Assembly (NCBI GenBank): GCA_017390125.1
Contig: JAFPCT010000126.1
Location: forward strand, 1-6,919
From: Treponema sp.
GTDB lineage: Bacteria > Spirochaetota > Spirochaetia > Treponematales > Treponemataceae
Reading direction: 5' to 3'
Length of the DNA stretch: 6,919 bases
Part shown: one piece after another, positions 6,566 to 6,919 of the stretch
How positions within the stretch are numbered: position 1 is the first letter of the stretch
How the letters are laid out: each line of letters starts with the position of its first letter
Position numbers and translations under genes: made by a program
The notes under the pieces: model-generated
Database searches by the model: none
The model's input: the letters and a program-made list of their open reading frames with translations, nothing else
What the model was told of the DNA's origin: nothing

Positions 6566-6919
6566 GTGCCCTTGGCCCGAAGCTTTTCTGTCTTTCCCTT
6601 ACAGCCTGAATCTGTGCATTTCCTTTTTCAAGCTCATTGATCAAGTCCCAGTGCCAGTCAAGGTTTTCTTCCGGGAACAGAGGGGCAGGATCCGGCTTCC
6701 GCCTTGAATTTGCCTCTTCAATTATTTTAAGAAGCTCATCTGAAGATGAGGATTCTGTCATTTTTGTAAGGTACGGCTTTTTAAGTGTAAGGACAGTTCC
6801 TCCTGGATTCATGCTGCAGGAGAGGGGAAATTCCGGGTATTTTTCTACGTTTCGTATGTTGGAAGATTTTCCGTTCACGCAGGTGTAGTTCTGTCCTGCG
6901 CTGAAAATATGCTTGTTTA
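6543..6919 (-). CDS. Unrecognised protein, C-terminal 124 residues (N-terminus beyond the right edge)
   Basis: The frame is open from the right edge to TAG 6545-6543. A GTG at 6878 could be read as a start, but the frame continues upstream without a stop (NKHIFSAGQNYTC before it), so I treat this as the tail of a longer gene. The first part (to about residue 50) looks like beta structure, with two cysteines, C13 and C35, and PGGTVLTLKKPYL. It is followed by a serine run (ESSSSDE), a helix (ELLKIIEEAN), a proline-rich patch (PDPAPLFPEEN), a second charged helix (WDLINELEKGNAQIQAVRERQ) and a basic end (EKKK). No family motif is recognisable and no function is assigned. It lies 13 bases upstream of thiI in the same direction; cotranscription is possible, although thiI appears to have its own promoter. 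Confidence 0.75.
   Translation of the reverse strand, partial: NKHIFSAGQNYTCVNGKSSNIRNVEKYPEFPLSCSMNPGGTVLTLKKPYLTKMTESSSSDELLKIIEEANSRRKPDPAPLFPEENLDWHWDLINELEKGNAQIQAVRERQKSFGPRAQDIEKKK

Noticed and set aside
6543..6878. Complete 111-residue gene starting at GTG 6878
   Set aside because: The frame stays open upstream to the window edge, and nothing like a promoter or ribosome-binding site precedes the GTG, so a partial longer gene is more likely.

Overview
The window reads as a compact chromosomal housekeeping segment from a spirochaete, most likely Treponema or a close relative. That assignment is an inference from protein style, gene content, moderate GC and an apparent lack of strong Shine-Dalgarno sites; no rRNA or other definitive marker is present. 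Coding is nearly continuous, with no gene-free stretch longer than about 25 bases, and there are no tRNAs, insertion sequences, CRISPR arrays or phage genes.

Left part (1-2444, minus strand): a two-gene unit transcribed leftward. It starts with a family 4 (Fe-S) uracil-DNA glycosylase carrying a long charged N-terminal extension. Nine bases later comes priA, the replication-restart helicase, which runs off the left edge after 519 codons. Both act on damaged or stalled DNA.

Centre (2405-5379): a very short divergent promoter region leads rightward into a 593-residue secreted outer-membrane beta-barrel protein with features of the Wzi capsule-assembly family. Three bases after its stop begins a 375-residue GT-B glycosyltransferase of the MGDG-synthase/UgtP type. 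I infer a cell-envelope unit: a lipid glycosyltransferase made together with a surface glycan-binding or assembly porin.

Right part (5357-6919, minus strand): thiI, the tRNA 4-thiouridine sulfurtransferase without a rhodanese domain, converges on the glycosyltransferase gene and overlaps it by 23 bases. A perfect palindrome lies at the junction. Upstream of thiI is the C-terminal part of an unrecognised protein that enters from the right edge.

The most notable regulatory signal is that the sigma70-like -10 boxes of the barrel gene and thiI lie only 8 and 7 bases before the ATG, share the string TATAGTTAC, and have no ribosome-binding site. A weaker box sits 9 bases before the udg ATG. This suggests leaderless or near-leaderless transcripts. 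No clearly new defence or mobile system is visible; the envelope gene pair is the best candidate for undescribed biology.
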